Shown one piece after another: positions 8,951 to 17,809 of a stretch of 64,000 bases of DNA (position 1 is the stretch's first letter; every line of letters starts with the position of its first letter). This DNA is from Spirochaetia bacterium UBA2205 (GTDB lineage: Bacteria > Spirochaetota > UBA4802 > UB4802), in contig DCUV01000008.1 of the NCBI GenBank assembly GCA_002328585.1, positions 1 to 64,000 on the forward strand. The letters are read 5' to 3'. The notes beneath the pieces were generated by a model. It was not told where the DNA came from. It ran no database searches and was given only the letters and a program-made list of their open reading frames with translations. The translations under genes and the position numbers were made by a program.

Positions 8951-9473
8951 GAAAGCTTTCTCCTTTCTGTTTTATTATATAGTAATTATAAATATAAAAA
9001 ATCAATTCAGCCTGCATTGACTCCTATTAATTATAAACAATTGCTACTATGTACGATTAGAAAAAGATCAGGGCGTGATTATTACCTTCATAAATCAATA
9101 TGAAACAAGTCAATTAAAAAAACAATTAATAAAGATCAAAAATTATAGTAAAATCTTATTATAATTATAACAATGCTAATATACATTACACTAATAATAA
9201 AAAATAGCAATTATGTATAATAATTCCATATAATTCTCATATGAAATAGTTCATTCTATCCAATCTTTGACTATTTTATACTTCATATTCTTAAAAATTG
9301 CAACAGGTACAATAATTCTGTTGCAATTTTTTTTATAATCTATTTAGTGTCACCTATAAAAAACTTTTCATTATCATTAAACTGAATTACTCAGTTATTT
9401 TCAAAAGCCTATATGGACCTTAGTGATAGCGATCAGATAGTATCACAAAAACTGAAAAATAAGGGGTAATGCG
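8951..9473. other. divergent intergenic region, nifJ to lgt
   Basis: 523 bp of very A+T-rich DNA between divergently transcribed genes. It must hold both promoters. No frame longer than about 15 codons is convincing on either strand. The main structure is a perfect 14-bp stem at 9293-9331, listed separately. Just before lgt there is a short inverted repeat, GTGATA...TATCAC (about 9423-9446). Confidence 0.5.
9293..9331. terminator. orphan terminator-like hairpin
   Basis: AAAAATTGCAACAG pairs perfectly with CTGTTGCAATTTTT around an 11-base loop, and the plus strand continues with TTTTATAATC. The minus strand also ends in TTTTTAAG. No annotated gene reads into it on the plus strand, because nifJ runs away from it, so it may end an unannotated small RNA starting between about 8990 and 9290, or be an attenuator in the lgt leader. 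Confidence 0.55.
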
Positions 9474-10229
9474 ATGTATCCAATACTATTCCAATACAAA
9501 TTCATAACAATTGGTGGATATGGTGTCATGCTTGCAATAGGTATTTATTTAGCCTATCTTTTATTAGAACGGGAGCTTATACTACGAAATATAAATCCAG
9601 ATTTAGCATATAAGATTCTCCTTGTGGCTATTCCTGCCGGTATCATAGGCTCAAAGGTATTTCATATTCTTGACCACATGGATGAATTTTTAGCTGACCC
9701 AACCGGTACTGTTTTCTCAGGTGCCGGACTTTCCATATATGGTGGATTGCTGTTTGCTTTATTTTTTGCTTATTTTATCATTAAACGAAGCAATCAACCT
9801 GTATTAAAGATTCTTGATATTGCCTCACCCTGCATAGCTATTGGCTATGGTTTTGGCAGAATAGGATGTCATATTGCTGGCGACGGTTGTTATGGAATAG
9901 AAACTTCAAGTATTTTGGGGGTAGCATATCCTGATGGAATTGTACCGATATCATACACAGTGTACCCTACTCCATTATTTGAATCCTTTTTTTCATTCAT
10001 TGTTGCAATATTGTTACTTCAACTAAGAAAAAAAGAGCTCCCTCAGGGAATGCTTTTTTTTATCTATTTAATTTTAAATGGCGTGTCACGCTTTTGTGTT
10101 GAGTTCATCCGCCGCAATCCGGTTGTTTTTGCGGGTTTAACCCAGGCTCAAATAATTGCATTTTGTTTTGTGATTGCTGGTATTGCTGGTATAGTTTTCA
10201 TTAATCAACAAAAATTAAAGAAAGCTTAG
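9474..10229 (+). CDS. lgt: prolipoprotein diacylglyceryl transferase
   Basis: A 251-residue inner-membrane protein with about seven membrane segments. Lgt moves a diacylglyceryl group from phosphatidylglycerol to the lipobox cysteine of prolipoproteins. The signature GRIGCHIAGDGCYG at residues 128-141 is the variant of the Lgt motif found in several phyla instead of GRIGNFING; other marks are the early GGYGVMLAIGIYLAY, SGAGLSIYGGL and the late CVEFIRRNP. An AAGGGG ribosome binding site precedes the ATG. The gene ends with TAG directly abutting the last codon of the convergent MptE-like gene. Several lipoproteins in this window would be its substrates. Confidence 0.93.
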   Translation: MYPILFQYKFITIGGYGVMLAIGIYLAYLLLERELILRNINPDLAYKILLVAIPAGIIGSKVFHILDHMDEFLADPTGTVFSGAGLSIYGGLLFALFFAYFIIKRSNQPVLKILDIASPCIAIGYGFGRIGCHIAGDGCYGIETSSILGVAYPDGIVPISYTVYPTPLFESFFSFIVAILLLQLRKKELPQGMLFFIYLILNGVSRFCVEFIRRNPVVFAGLTQAQIIAFCFVIAGIAGIVFINQQKLKKA

Positions 10230-12080
10230 TCATTGTGATAATAGCATAATCATATTTTCTATTATATTTTTGCTAAATTGTAGTCCATCACGTAAGCCAG
10301 TATATAGATACTTTGAGCGAAGAGCTATTGCTTCCTGCTCATCCTTTATTGTTTCATCAATTTCATAACCTTCCATAACTGTATGAATAACATGTTGAAT
10401 AGTAAGTCCAACAATATTTTTGGTGATAGTTAGGTTTGAAATTGATTTGTCGATGTCATTTAATTTGTTTATAAGTGATGTGATAGCCTTTGTATTCTTC
10501 ATTTTAATATTGTTTATTAAGTCATCAGAATACCGTAATGCCTGTTGCAACATTGTATCCATCACCGTTGTTTGTGAAAGCATCTGATTTAATTGTTCAA
10601 TCATTTTCAATGAACGATGGGATATAATCGTTGATGATGGCATCATTTCAGTATAAACAGTGTCAATGATATCCTGGATATTACCATTACTACCAGACAA
10701 ACTTATATCATCAGCATTTTTATGAACAACAGCATCAATATACGCACCATCATACGTAGCATTGATTAATGCTGAATCATGCAACCTGCTGAACCATGAT
10801 ATAAAAATCATCATCTTTTGATTGGTATGCACCTGTTTGCTTTTAATCCCTTTAACCAGGATCTTTGGCAATGCGGTTAGTTGAAATCGGTTAAACATCT
10901 CGACAGTATAGAAACGATTTGTTCGTAAATATACATGCTCATCTAAATATGCTCCCTTTACATGGGCAAGTCCTCTGGTAAACGCTAAATCCTGTCCAAC
11001 CATCACAATTGGATTTGCTCCTAACCTTTTTGCAAAATCATAAGCATTGGTTGAAACCGATCCACCATATCTAAGCTTGCCATAATCTCCAATGATGGTT
11101 TCAATCCATTGCATCATCTCAAATGCAACACCGGTCATTGTTTTTCTTCCAGAAAAAAATAAAAAGGTTGAAGGATGTACCATTGGGTCTGCTATGAGTA
11201 TGGTTTTGTTTTCATGCGCTCCTTCAAAGTATCGTGCATTGACAAGCTGAGGATCGACGGTGATGCAAAAATGAGGTTGGATATTATAGTACTGCAGAAC
11301 CTTATACGCTGTATCAACTGCTATAATCAATGCATTATTACAATTTTCTTTTATAAACGGTATGCTTTCAGTCAAAGTTGGACCAGCATTGACAATAATT
11401 GCAGGGATAGTAGTAAATTTATTAAAAAATGCTGATGCCGGTGGATGCGCAATTATGGTCTTAATATTTTTAGCAATATTAGATATCCACAATTTTTCAA
11501 ATTTTGCTAATGTGGCAATATTTACTTCTTTGGCCGATAGATAAGCTTTTGCAATTCGTTGTAAATTGGTATAGCCTTCCGGATCAATCTGGAATGAACC
11601 ACGATGTGTAATAAATAAGGTTTTATAAGATGATCTGCCTTTCATAGTTACTGCAATATCATCATCAGATGGATTGATCAACAGTATAAGCCTTTTATCA
11701 TGGAATATACTCTGCAAATTACGATTACACATCGCAGTTTTAATCATCCATGCAAACCGTTCCAATACCAGCAGCGTTGCATCATGTTTAATCTTTTGTA
11801 AAATTTTTTCGATGTGATATCCAAATCCAAATCCTGAAACAATAATACAATCATAGTGAGTACAGTCAAATTCTTCTATTAAGCGGTCAGCTTCTTTTTC
11901 AGGATCAAACCTGCTGTGGACTGTTATGGTGTGTTCTTTTTTTATTATTGGGATTGGTTTTTCTGTTTTAGACTGCACCACTTCTATAGCAAGGTTTTCA
12001 AGGGCATTGTTTATTTTATCAGCAACCAATGGATTAATAGTAACTATCGCCGAAATATTATTTTGGAAATAATTTTCCAC
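10230..12080 (-). CDS. MptE-like / motility-associated DUF115 protein
   Basis: A 616-residue protein with the DUF115 (6-hydroxymethylpterin pyrophosphokinase MptE-like) domain. Marks are SGFGFGYHIEKIL near residue 95, VNAGPTLTESIPFIKE, LIIAVDTAYKVLQ and GGSVSTNAYDFAKRLGANP. Bacterial relatives are called motility accessory factors and are linked to glycosylation of flagellin with nonulosonic acids; they are common in spirochaetes. The start is GTG with GGAG just upstream; it begins two bases after the PBP stop and so lies last in the lepB-PBP operon. A full copy of the dispersed motif sits in codons 12-16 (reading A-I-V-T-I). The role in this organism is inferred from the family. Confidence 0.8.
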   Translation of the reverse strand: MENYFQNNISAIVTINPLVADKINNALENLAIEVVQSKTEKPIPIIKKEHTITVHSRFDPEKEADRLIEEFDCTHYDCIIVSGFGFGYHIEKILQKIKHDATLLVLERFAWMIKTAMCNRNLQSIFHDKRLILLINPSDDDIAVTMKGRSSYKTLFITHRGSFQIDPEGYTNLQRIAKAYLSAKEVNIATLAKFEKLWISNIAKNIKTIIAHPPASAFFNKFTTIPAIIVNAGPTLTESIPFIKENCNNALIIAVDTAYKVLQYYNIQPHFCITVDPQLVNARYFEGAHENKTILIADPMVHPSTFLFFSGRKTMTGVAFEMMQWIETIIGDYGKLRYGGSVSTNAYDFAKRLGANPIVMVGQDLAFTRGLAHVKGAYLDEHVYLRTNRFYTVEMFNRFQLTALPKILVKGIKSKQVHTNQKMMIFISWFSRLHDSALINATYDGAYIDAVVHKNADDISLSGSNGNIQDIIDTVYTEMMPSSTIISHRSLKMIEQLNQMLSQTTVMDTMLQQALRYSDDLINNIKMKNTKAITSLINKLNDIDKSISNLTITKNIVGLTIQHVIHTVMEGYEIDETIKDEQEAIALRSKYLYTGLRDGLQFSKNIIENMIMLLSQ

Positions 12081-12082
12081 AT

Positions 12083-13906
12083 CTACTCCAGAGTTAACGA
12101 TATGGTGGTAACTTTAGTTAACGGCAACCCGGGTTGTGGATTCTGAGAAACTACTGTACCTGAACCTTTCATTATATATTGTATCGGATAATTTTGTTGA
12201 ATATTTATAAGCTCGCGCAGTGCTTCAGTATCTTTATAGCCAATAAAATTGGGAACATACATAGATTTTTTCTTTTTATAGGCCACCTGCGATGGCGATT
12301 GTTGTTTAACAGTTTCCCTGCCAAAACCTCGCAATGGCAATACGCGCTTTACAATATCACTGAAGACAGGAGCCGCTAATTCCCCGCCTGATCCTCCATC
12401 ATGCGGTTCATCAAATAATATCAGCACACATATATCGGGATTTTCAAGCGGAGCAATACCAATAAATGATACAACATAAGCATTGGGTATATAGCCTCCC
12501 TGTGGTGTCGACTTTTGCGCCGTACCCGTTTTACCACCTGTTCCATAACCAGCTACATACGCTCTTTTCCCGGTACCTTCAATAACCACATTACGCATCA
12601 TAAGCAAAATAGTCTGCGCAATATGTTCATTCAATATTTTTCCTTTGCTTCTGGGAAAAAACGCTGATACAACATTACCATTTGTATTTTTAATTTGATT
12701 TACAATCTGAGGATACATGTATATTCCTTTATTGGCGATAGCTGCTATAGCAGATACAAGCTGCACAGAAGTTACCGACAGTTCCTGTCCTATTGCCATA
12801 GAAAATTTTGACAAGCCTGACCATGTTTGAGGAGGCCTGAGTATTCCTGACGATTCGCCTGAAAGTTGAATCCCTGTTTTTTCTCCAAATCCAAAGCGAA
12901 CAAGTGTTTGATATAAATAATCCTTTTTAACATACTGCATCGCCTGAATGATACCTGCATTACATGAGTAGGTAATAATATCATTTAAATTAACCCTGCC
13001 ATGCTCTTTTGTGCATTTAATGGTTGCATCAAACACATCAATGCTCCCTTTACAGATAAATGTTTTTTGCAAGACATCAGGAAGATGTTCAAGTAATGTA
13101 ACAGCAGCAAATAGCTTCATTGTTGAACCTGGCTCAAATGAATCCACTACTGAAAAGCATGTTAAAATTGATTTATCATAATTATAAAATGTTTCTGGAT
13201 TAAATTGCGGGTAGGTAGCCAGTCCCAGTATTTTACCTGTTTTAATCTCCTGTACCAGAGCAATAGCTCTTTGAGGCATCACCTGCTCTGAATAAGCATT
13301 AAGAGTTTTCTGAGCAATATACTGTATCTCTCTATCTAATGTTAGTTGAACTGTTAACCCTTTGTTTTCTTCATTCCGTGAGCTATCGCCCGATAATAGT
13401 ATATCATTATATTTGTATTCAATACCCTCAAGCCCTATGTTATCAATATTAACAAATCCAAGTACCTGTGCAGCCATTGAACCTTCTGGATATACTCGTG
13501 CATATTCCTTTTTATAGTATATACCATGCAACGATAATTGTTTAACCTGCTGAAGGATAGCATCATCTATTTTGCGTTTAATCCATACAAAATGCTTATC
13601 ACGCGTTAATAAATCTTTTAACTCGTCATAGGGTATAGCAATAACCGATGAAAGCTTTTGTGCAACTTCTTCAGGATTATCTACTTTGCGGGGATCAGCA
13701 TAAATTGAATATTTATAGATTGATAGTGCAAGGGGATATCCATTTGCATCAACTATATCCCCTCGCTTTATAGTATCATTTTTATTTTGTACAATTACTT
13801 TTGTACTGAAATGCAAACGTGTAACATTAAAAATTAAAATTATAGCAATGAAACTTACAAAGACTAATGTAAGCAAGATTCTTCGTTTATGCGATATGTT
13901 CTCCAT
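12083..13906 (-). CDS. class B penicillin-binding protein (FtsI/SpoVD-like) with a PASTA domain
   Basis: A 607-residue peptidoglycan transpeptidase. One membrane anchor at residues about 9-27, a PBP dimerisation region, then the transpeptidase with all three active-site motifs: STMK (Ser261), SCN (314-316) and KTGTAQK (from 459). The last about 60 residues (YVPNFIGYKDTEALRELI to the end) form a single PASTA domain, as in PBP2x and SpoVD, which binds muropeptide and tunes activity. It would cross-link septal or elongating wall in the periplasm. It lies 15 bp after lepB and 2 bp before the MptE-like gene. Three motif copies fall in this and the next gene. Confidence 0.9.
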   Translation of the reverse strand: MENISHKRRILLTLVFVSFIAIILIFNVTRLHFSTKVIVQNKNDTIKRGDIVDANGYPLALSIYKYSIYADPRKVDNPEEVAQKLSSVIAIPYDELKDLLTRDKHFVWIKRKIDDAILQQVKQLSLHGIYYKKEYARVYPEGSMAAQVLGFVNIDNIGLEGIEYKYNDILLSGDSSRNEENKGLTVQLTLDREIQYIAQKTLNAYSEQVMPQRAIALVQEIKTGKILGLATYPQFNPETFYNYDKSILTCFSVVDSFEPGSTMKLFAAVTLLEHLPDVLQKTFICKGSIDVFDATIKCTKEHGRVNLNDIITYSCNAGIIQAMQYVKKDYLYQTLVRFGFGEKTGIQLSGESSGILRPPQTWSGLSKFSMAIGQELSVTSVQLVSAIAAIANKGIYMYPQIVNQIKNTNGNVVSAFFPRSKGKILNEHIAQTILLMMRNVVIEGTGKRAYVAGYGTGGKTGTAQKSTPQGGYIPNAYVVSFIGIAPLENPDICVLILFDEPHDGGSGGELAAPVFSDIVKRVLPLRGFGRETVKQQSPSQVAYKKKKSMYVPNFIGYKDTEALRELINIQQNYPIQYIMKGSGTVVSQNPQPGLPLTKVTTISLTLE

Positions 13907-13921
13907 ATCATCTTAAGAGCT

Positions 13922-14992
13922 CTATTTTATTAGTCCGAATCTTGAAAAATCCAGACGTTTTATGTTGTCAGTATTCCAGTATAAAATAAATGCTTTACCT
14001 TTTATCCTGTCAAGGGAAACATATCCAAAGCCACGGCTATCGTATGAATTTTCCCTGTTATCACCCATTGCTACTATCATTCCCTTAGGAACAATCCCCT
14101 CTATACGTTTTTCACTGAATCCCCTATACGATGTAATTCCTTTTACATAGGGTTCATCCAATTTAACACCATTGACCCACACTGCACCATCTTCAATATG
14201 TACCTCATCACCTTCCACAGCAATACATCGTTTAATAAAGTCTTTTTCTTCTTCATTGGGTGGTCTGAAGATTATTATATCACCTCTTTGTACTCCCCGT
14301 AGGCTCAGAAATGACAGTTGTATTTGTTTTTTCATCCCTATCATTTGAGGGATAGTTGGGCCATAAGTAATCTTTTCTGCCATGAGGTGGTCCCCAACAA
14401 GCAATGTATCTTCCATAGAACCAGTTGGAATATAATACGCCTGTATAATAAATTGTCGAATATGCATTGCAAGGATAAATGCCACAAGGATTGCATCAAA
14501 CATCTCCCATATTTTTTTAAACATGACAGTTCTTTTAGGTGACATATCCAGAAAATAGTTTAAAAGCTTTTCTCGGTCTTCTTTATTTAACAGCATTAAG
14601 GGCAAGCCTAAACTTCTGTGGCGCTCTCTTATTACAAAATTACTAAATGGATTAACTTCTAAATATGTTATATCTTTCGCATTAAAATGATATGTTTCAT
14701 TTTTTGTAGTAACGGTAATTCCTGATGGAGAAATGCTAATAGAAATATTTCCAAATTTTTTCCATTTAATAAAATCATTGATTATTCTTAGCAAAAATAT
14801 ACAACATAGAAATCCACCAATAGCATATGTAGCTTCAAAAGGTATTGCTACAGCTAAAAAAATGGTTGAATAAATTAATAATATAAGATATCCTATCCGT
14901 TTCAACATAAGTCTGATAATAAATATATTATCAGGCAAATTGATCTGGATAGCATCGGTATTTTGTTTGTTGAGTGCTAAATACTGTAACAT
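13922..14992 (-). CDS. lepB: signal peptidase I with an N-terminal membrane/PH-like extension
   Basis: A 356-residue leader peptidase that cleaves signal peptides at the outer face of the inner membrane. The catalytic part begins about residue 165: anchor AILVAFILAMHIRQFIIQAY, Ser192 in IPTGSMEDTLLVGD, Lys254 in DFIKRCIAVEGD, and GDNRENSYDSRGFG. In front lie about 160 extra residues: two adjacent membrane segments (residues 33-71) and a cytosolic beta-rich stretch (80-150: ISISISPSGITVTTKNETYH and following) that looks like a bacterial PH domain. Typical LepB lacks this. GAGG precedes the ATG. First gene of the operon with PBP and the MptE-like protein. Confidence 0.9.
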   Translation of the reverse strand: MLQYLALNKQNTDAIQINLPDNIFIIRLMLKRIGYLILLIYSTIFLAVAIPFEATYAIGGFLCCIFLLRIINDFIKWKKFGNISISISPSGITVTTKNETYHFNAKDITYLEVNPFSNFVIRERHRSLGLPLMLLNKEDREKLLNYFLDMSPKRTVMFKKIWEMFDAILVAFILAMHIRQFIIQAYYIPTGSMEDTLLVGDHLMAEKITYGPTIPQMIGMKKQIQLSFLSLRGVQRGDIIIFRPPNEEEKDFIKRCIAVEGDEVHIEDGAVWVNGVKLDEPYVKGITSYRGFSEKRIEGIVPKGMIVAMGDNRENSYDSRGFGYVSLDRIKGKAFILYWNTDNIKRLDFSRFGLIK

Positions 14993-15124
14993 CTATGTAC
15001 CTCAAATTTTTATAGTATATAGTATATATATGCATAGTTATGATAAAAGTTACATTTTTTATTGTAAAACCAAGATGATATCATGTATATTATTGCAATC
15101 AATGTGTCTACTACTTTTTAAATA

Positions 15125-16927
15125 ATGCGAACACTATTACAACATATTAATTCATTAAATAGCAAAGAACGCGCCATAATTGCTTCCAACCTTGGCTTTC
15201 ATAATCCTATGAAGGCTTCTGCTAAAGATATCTATTCCCGCATGGCAAGCTATGCTGGGATAGAACTTATTTTTTCTCAATGTTCTGCTGAAGAGATAGC
15301 AATTTTAAAATTACTATCCGTTTCAGATCTTCACTACCGCGACATTGAACATACACTTCATGTTCCTATACAGCAGATAGAAAAAATTGCGCAATCATTA
15401 ACAAAAAAATCCATTACCTACATACTGAAAAATAGGCAGTTACTATCAAACAAATTAGATAGAATTTGTTTATTTAATGAAATCCGTCAGCATATCAACC
15501 TTCTTGATATCAATAATTTCCAGAACTATTGCAAGCAGATTATTAAACAACTGGTTATCAATAAAAAAAATGACGAAACTCTTCTTAATATAAGCGAAAG
15601 TGCAAAGCGTTTTTTTACATTATGTATTCATCGTGGTGGTATAGTATCCGTTGGTTATGCCATACAAACTCTTGGCATTAACAAAGTATTTGGCATAATA
15701 GATGAACTATCAAAAAATAATGTCATCAGCATTGGCCATATCGTAACAAGCAGATTTTATAGCATTATAATGGTAAATCCAGATTATATGTCATACAAAA
15801 TTATGGAAAAATCAAATTTTATAAACAACCATTTCATGGCGCTTATTGCAATGCTTGATAGTTATGATTGTATAATATCGAAGGGATTATTCTTAACTCA
15901 GGAAGGGAATCTACGGAAATCAGATTTTGATAAAATAATGAAAACCATTCAGCCTATATCTATACATACAACTACAAGCCGACTTACCCACCAGCAAACT
16001 GCGCAATTATCATTATATCTACTCTATATACTGAAATGTTTAACTATCTCGCCAATAAATGTAAATGCTATCCTTACCCCTATAAAAAAAATACTGCTTA
16101 ATCCACATCAAATTATTATTCAAATTCTCAGTTCGTTAAGCACACCTGAACATCAACTTTTTATAAATCCTTTTAACATTAAAAGCGATAGTTTACACGA
16201 AATTCTGCATATTGTAAAGAAGTATAACAACAGTACCGTTGAGCTTTGCACTTATATTTACTTTATTACATCATTGACAGAACTTTTGTTTAATTCACAG
16301 CTTAATATTGATGATTATTATGACACCGCTGAAATATTGACAAATAATACAATAGATTTTCTTACTGCCCTTGGTATAGTAGAAATTAAAAATAATAGGA
16401 TTGCATTAAACGATATTGGAAGATCATTAGTGTTTCATGAAAAAAAATCTGATATAGCTACTCAATCGATATATATTAATCCTGACTTTTCTCTGGTTAT
16501 ACCATATCATGAAGTCCCCTCCGAGGTTTCCTATATACTGCTATCTTTTACTGAAATCATCTCAACAGATGTAACAGTTTATTCAAAATTTTCCAAAACA
16601 GCAATGTTACATGCCATCAAAAGAGGTGTTGACCCTGATATTTTTATTAATACATTAGAACAATATACCAGAAATCAATTCCCTCAAAATATAAAATTTC
16701 AGCTTAATGAATGGATAGAGCATACTCCAACCATTACAATCCAGAGGGGAATTATACTCGGTTCAACCACAAAGGGATTTATAGATGAACTATCGCATAG
16801 CCAGATAAAAAATGTAATTGTTGAAAGGCTGGGCGAATATCATGTCATGATTCATGAATCACAACTGGATGCAGTTATTAAATATGCTCAAAAGAAGGAA
16901 GCTGTTATAAATATATTTTTACAATAA
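15125..16927 (+). CDS. orphan helicase-associated (Helicase_C_3-like) domain protein
   Basis: A 600-residue protein with no signal peptide and no Walker motifs. The C-terminal part (about residues 440-600: SIYINPDFSLVIPYHEVP, KFSKTAMLHAIKRGVDPDIF, NEWIEHTPTITIQRGIIL) matches the helicase-associated domain found in front of XPB/Ssl2-type helicases. The N-terminal third is helical with winged-helix-like segments (AEEIAILKLLSVSDLHYRDI). The motor domains are absent, so it may act as a DNA-binding or regulatory factor rather than a helicase. It is monocistronic, with convergent neighbours four bases away. Two motif copies lie inside. Family assignment is moderately sure; function is not known. 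Confidence 0.6.
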   Translation: MRTLLQHINSLNSKERAIIASNLGFHNPMKASAKDIYSRMASYAGIELIFSQCSAEEIAILKLLSVSDLHYRDIEHTLHVPIQQIEKIAQSLTKKSITYILKNRQLLSNKLDRICLFNEIRQHINLLDINNFQNYCKQIIKQLVINKKNDETLLNISESAKRFFTLCIHRGGIVSVGYAIQTLGINKVFGIIDELSKNNVISIGHIVTSRFYSIIMVNPDYMSYKIMEKSNFINNHFMALIAMLDSYDCIISKGLFLTQEGNLRKSDFDKIMKTIQPISIHTTTSRLTHQQTAQLSLYLLYILKCLTISPINVNAILTPIKKILLNPHQIIIQILSSLSTPEHQLFINPFNIKSDSLHEILHIVKKYNNSTVELCTYIYFITSLTELLFNSQLNIDDYYDTAEILTNNTIDFLTALGIVEIKNNRIALNDIGRSLVFHEKKSDIATQSIYINPDFSLVIPYHEVPSEVSYILLSFTEIISTDVTVYSKFSKTAMLHAIKRGVDPDIFINTLEQYTRNQFPQNIKFQLNEWIEHTPTITIQRGIILGSTTKGFIDELSHSQIKNVIVERLGEYHVMIHESQLDAVIKYAQKKEAVINIFLQ

Positions 16928-16930
16928 TAA

Positions 16931-17197
16931 TTATATTACATCAATACGCTGAGATATTTTCCAATTTATATATTCGCTCAAAGCATTGATGGTTTTTTCT
17001 GTCACAAAATAAATATTACCCCTCAACCTCACAAGTGCTCCTTTATAATGAGTAAGCTTCATTTGATGATCAATCCACCCAATGGGTTCTACCTCACGCC
17101 AATTATCACAGGTCTTTAAAACAGGAATTTTTTTAAGGTGCAATTCTTTGATTTTCCCGTCCTGTACTGAATCAGCTAATATTTTTTGCCATTCCAT
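16931..17197 (-). CDS. small hypothetical protein
   Basis: 88 residues, no signal peptide, rich in Lys, Ile and Trp (LKTCDNWREVEPIGWID in the middle). I do not recognise it. The ribosome binding site is poor. It lies 48 bp downstream of the secreted hypothetical and four bases from the convergent helicase-domain gene; the fit to the space and the normal amino-acid make-up favour a real gene. Confidence 0.45.
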   Translation of the reverse strand: MEWQKILADSVQDGKIKELHLKKIPVLKTCDNWREVEPIGWIDHQMKLTHYKGALVRLRGNIYFVTEKTINALSEYINWKISQRIDVI

Positions 17198-17245
17198 ATT
17201 TATTTTCTAATCAATCATTATTTTATTTTATTGCTATAACAATTC

Positions 17246-17794
17246 TTATAAACAATGCCTTCCATCTGTCAACAACCATTTTTTATTACAGTAATAAAAA
17301 AATATCTTCATGGTGAAGCTATTACCCTTATAAGTAAGTTTTGCACATCTGATGCCGACATCTTTTTCAATGAGTTCCATACCATTATCAAGAAAAGCAA
17401 ATAGCAAAGATAAGGAAATTGCAAGCCTAAGATAAGCACTATTTTTTATATCCGAAGGTTTAGCATATCGTGCACTAACCATCATTAAAAAAAAGTGATT
17501 AACAATATCCTGATGTGAGGCATTATAATATTGATTAAGACTGATAAAACCAAGCCGTGAAGCAATTTTTTTATCGTCAGTTTTTTCACTTTTCATTGCA
17601 TCAATTAATGTTACTACATCACTCTTGATATCTGGATGGACATATTCATTGTAAAGCGTTATTAAATCTCTTTTACTAAAAAGATTTTGCATTGTAATTA
17701 AAGTAGCATCAAGTCCCCGGTTAAACCATGCAAATGAACATGATGGAATGAAGACAATAATTATTATAATTTTTAGTATTAATTGATAGTTCAT
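17246..17794 (-). CDS. hypothetical secreted protein or lipoprotein
   Basis: 182 residues. The first 22 (QLILKIIIIIVFIPSCSFA) are a signal peptide; IPSC could act as a lipobox, or cleavage could follow SFA, so lipoprotein status is open. The mature part is mostly helical. It has no recognised family. It lies between the receiver-like coiled-coil gene (15 bp upstream) and the 88-residue protein, probably one transcript. The ATG has no strong Shine-Dalgarno site. Confidence 0.5.
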   Translation of the reverse strand: MNYQLILKIIIIIVFIPSCSFAWFNRGLDATLITMQNLFSKRDLITLYNEYVHPDIKSDVVTLIDAMKSEKTDDKKIASRLGFISLNQYYNASHQDIVNHFFLMMVSARYAKPSDIKNSAYLRLAISLSLLFAFLDNGMELIEKDVGIRCAKLTYKGNSFTMKIFFYYCNKKWLLTDGRHCL

Positions 17795-17809
17795 TATTAT
17801 TATTTTGAA

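Noticed and set aside
9423..9446. GTGATA...TATCAC inverted repeat before lgt as a regulator site
   Set aside because: Only six paired bases with a long spacer; the match to any known operator is not specific.
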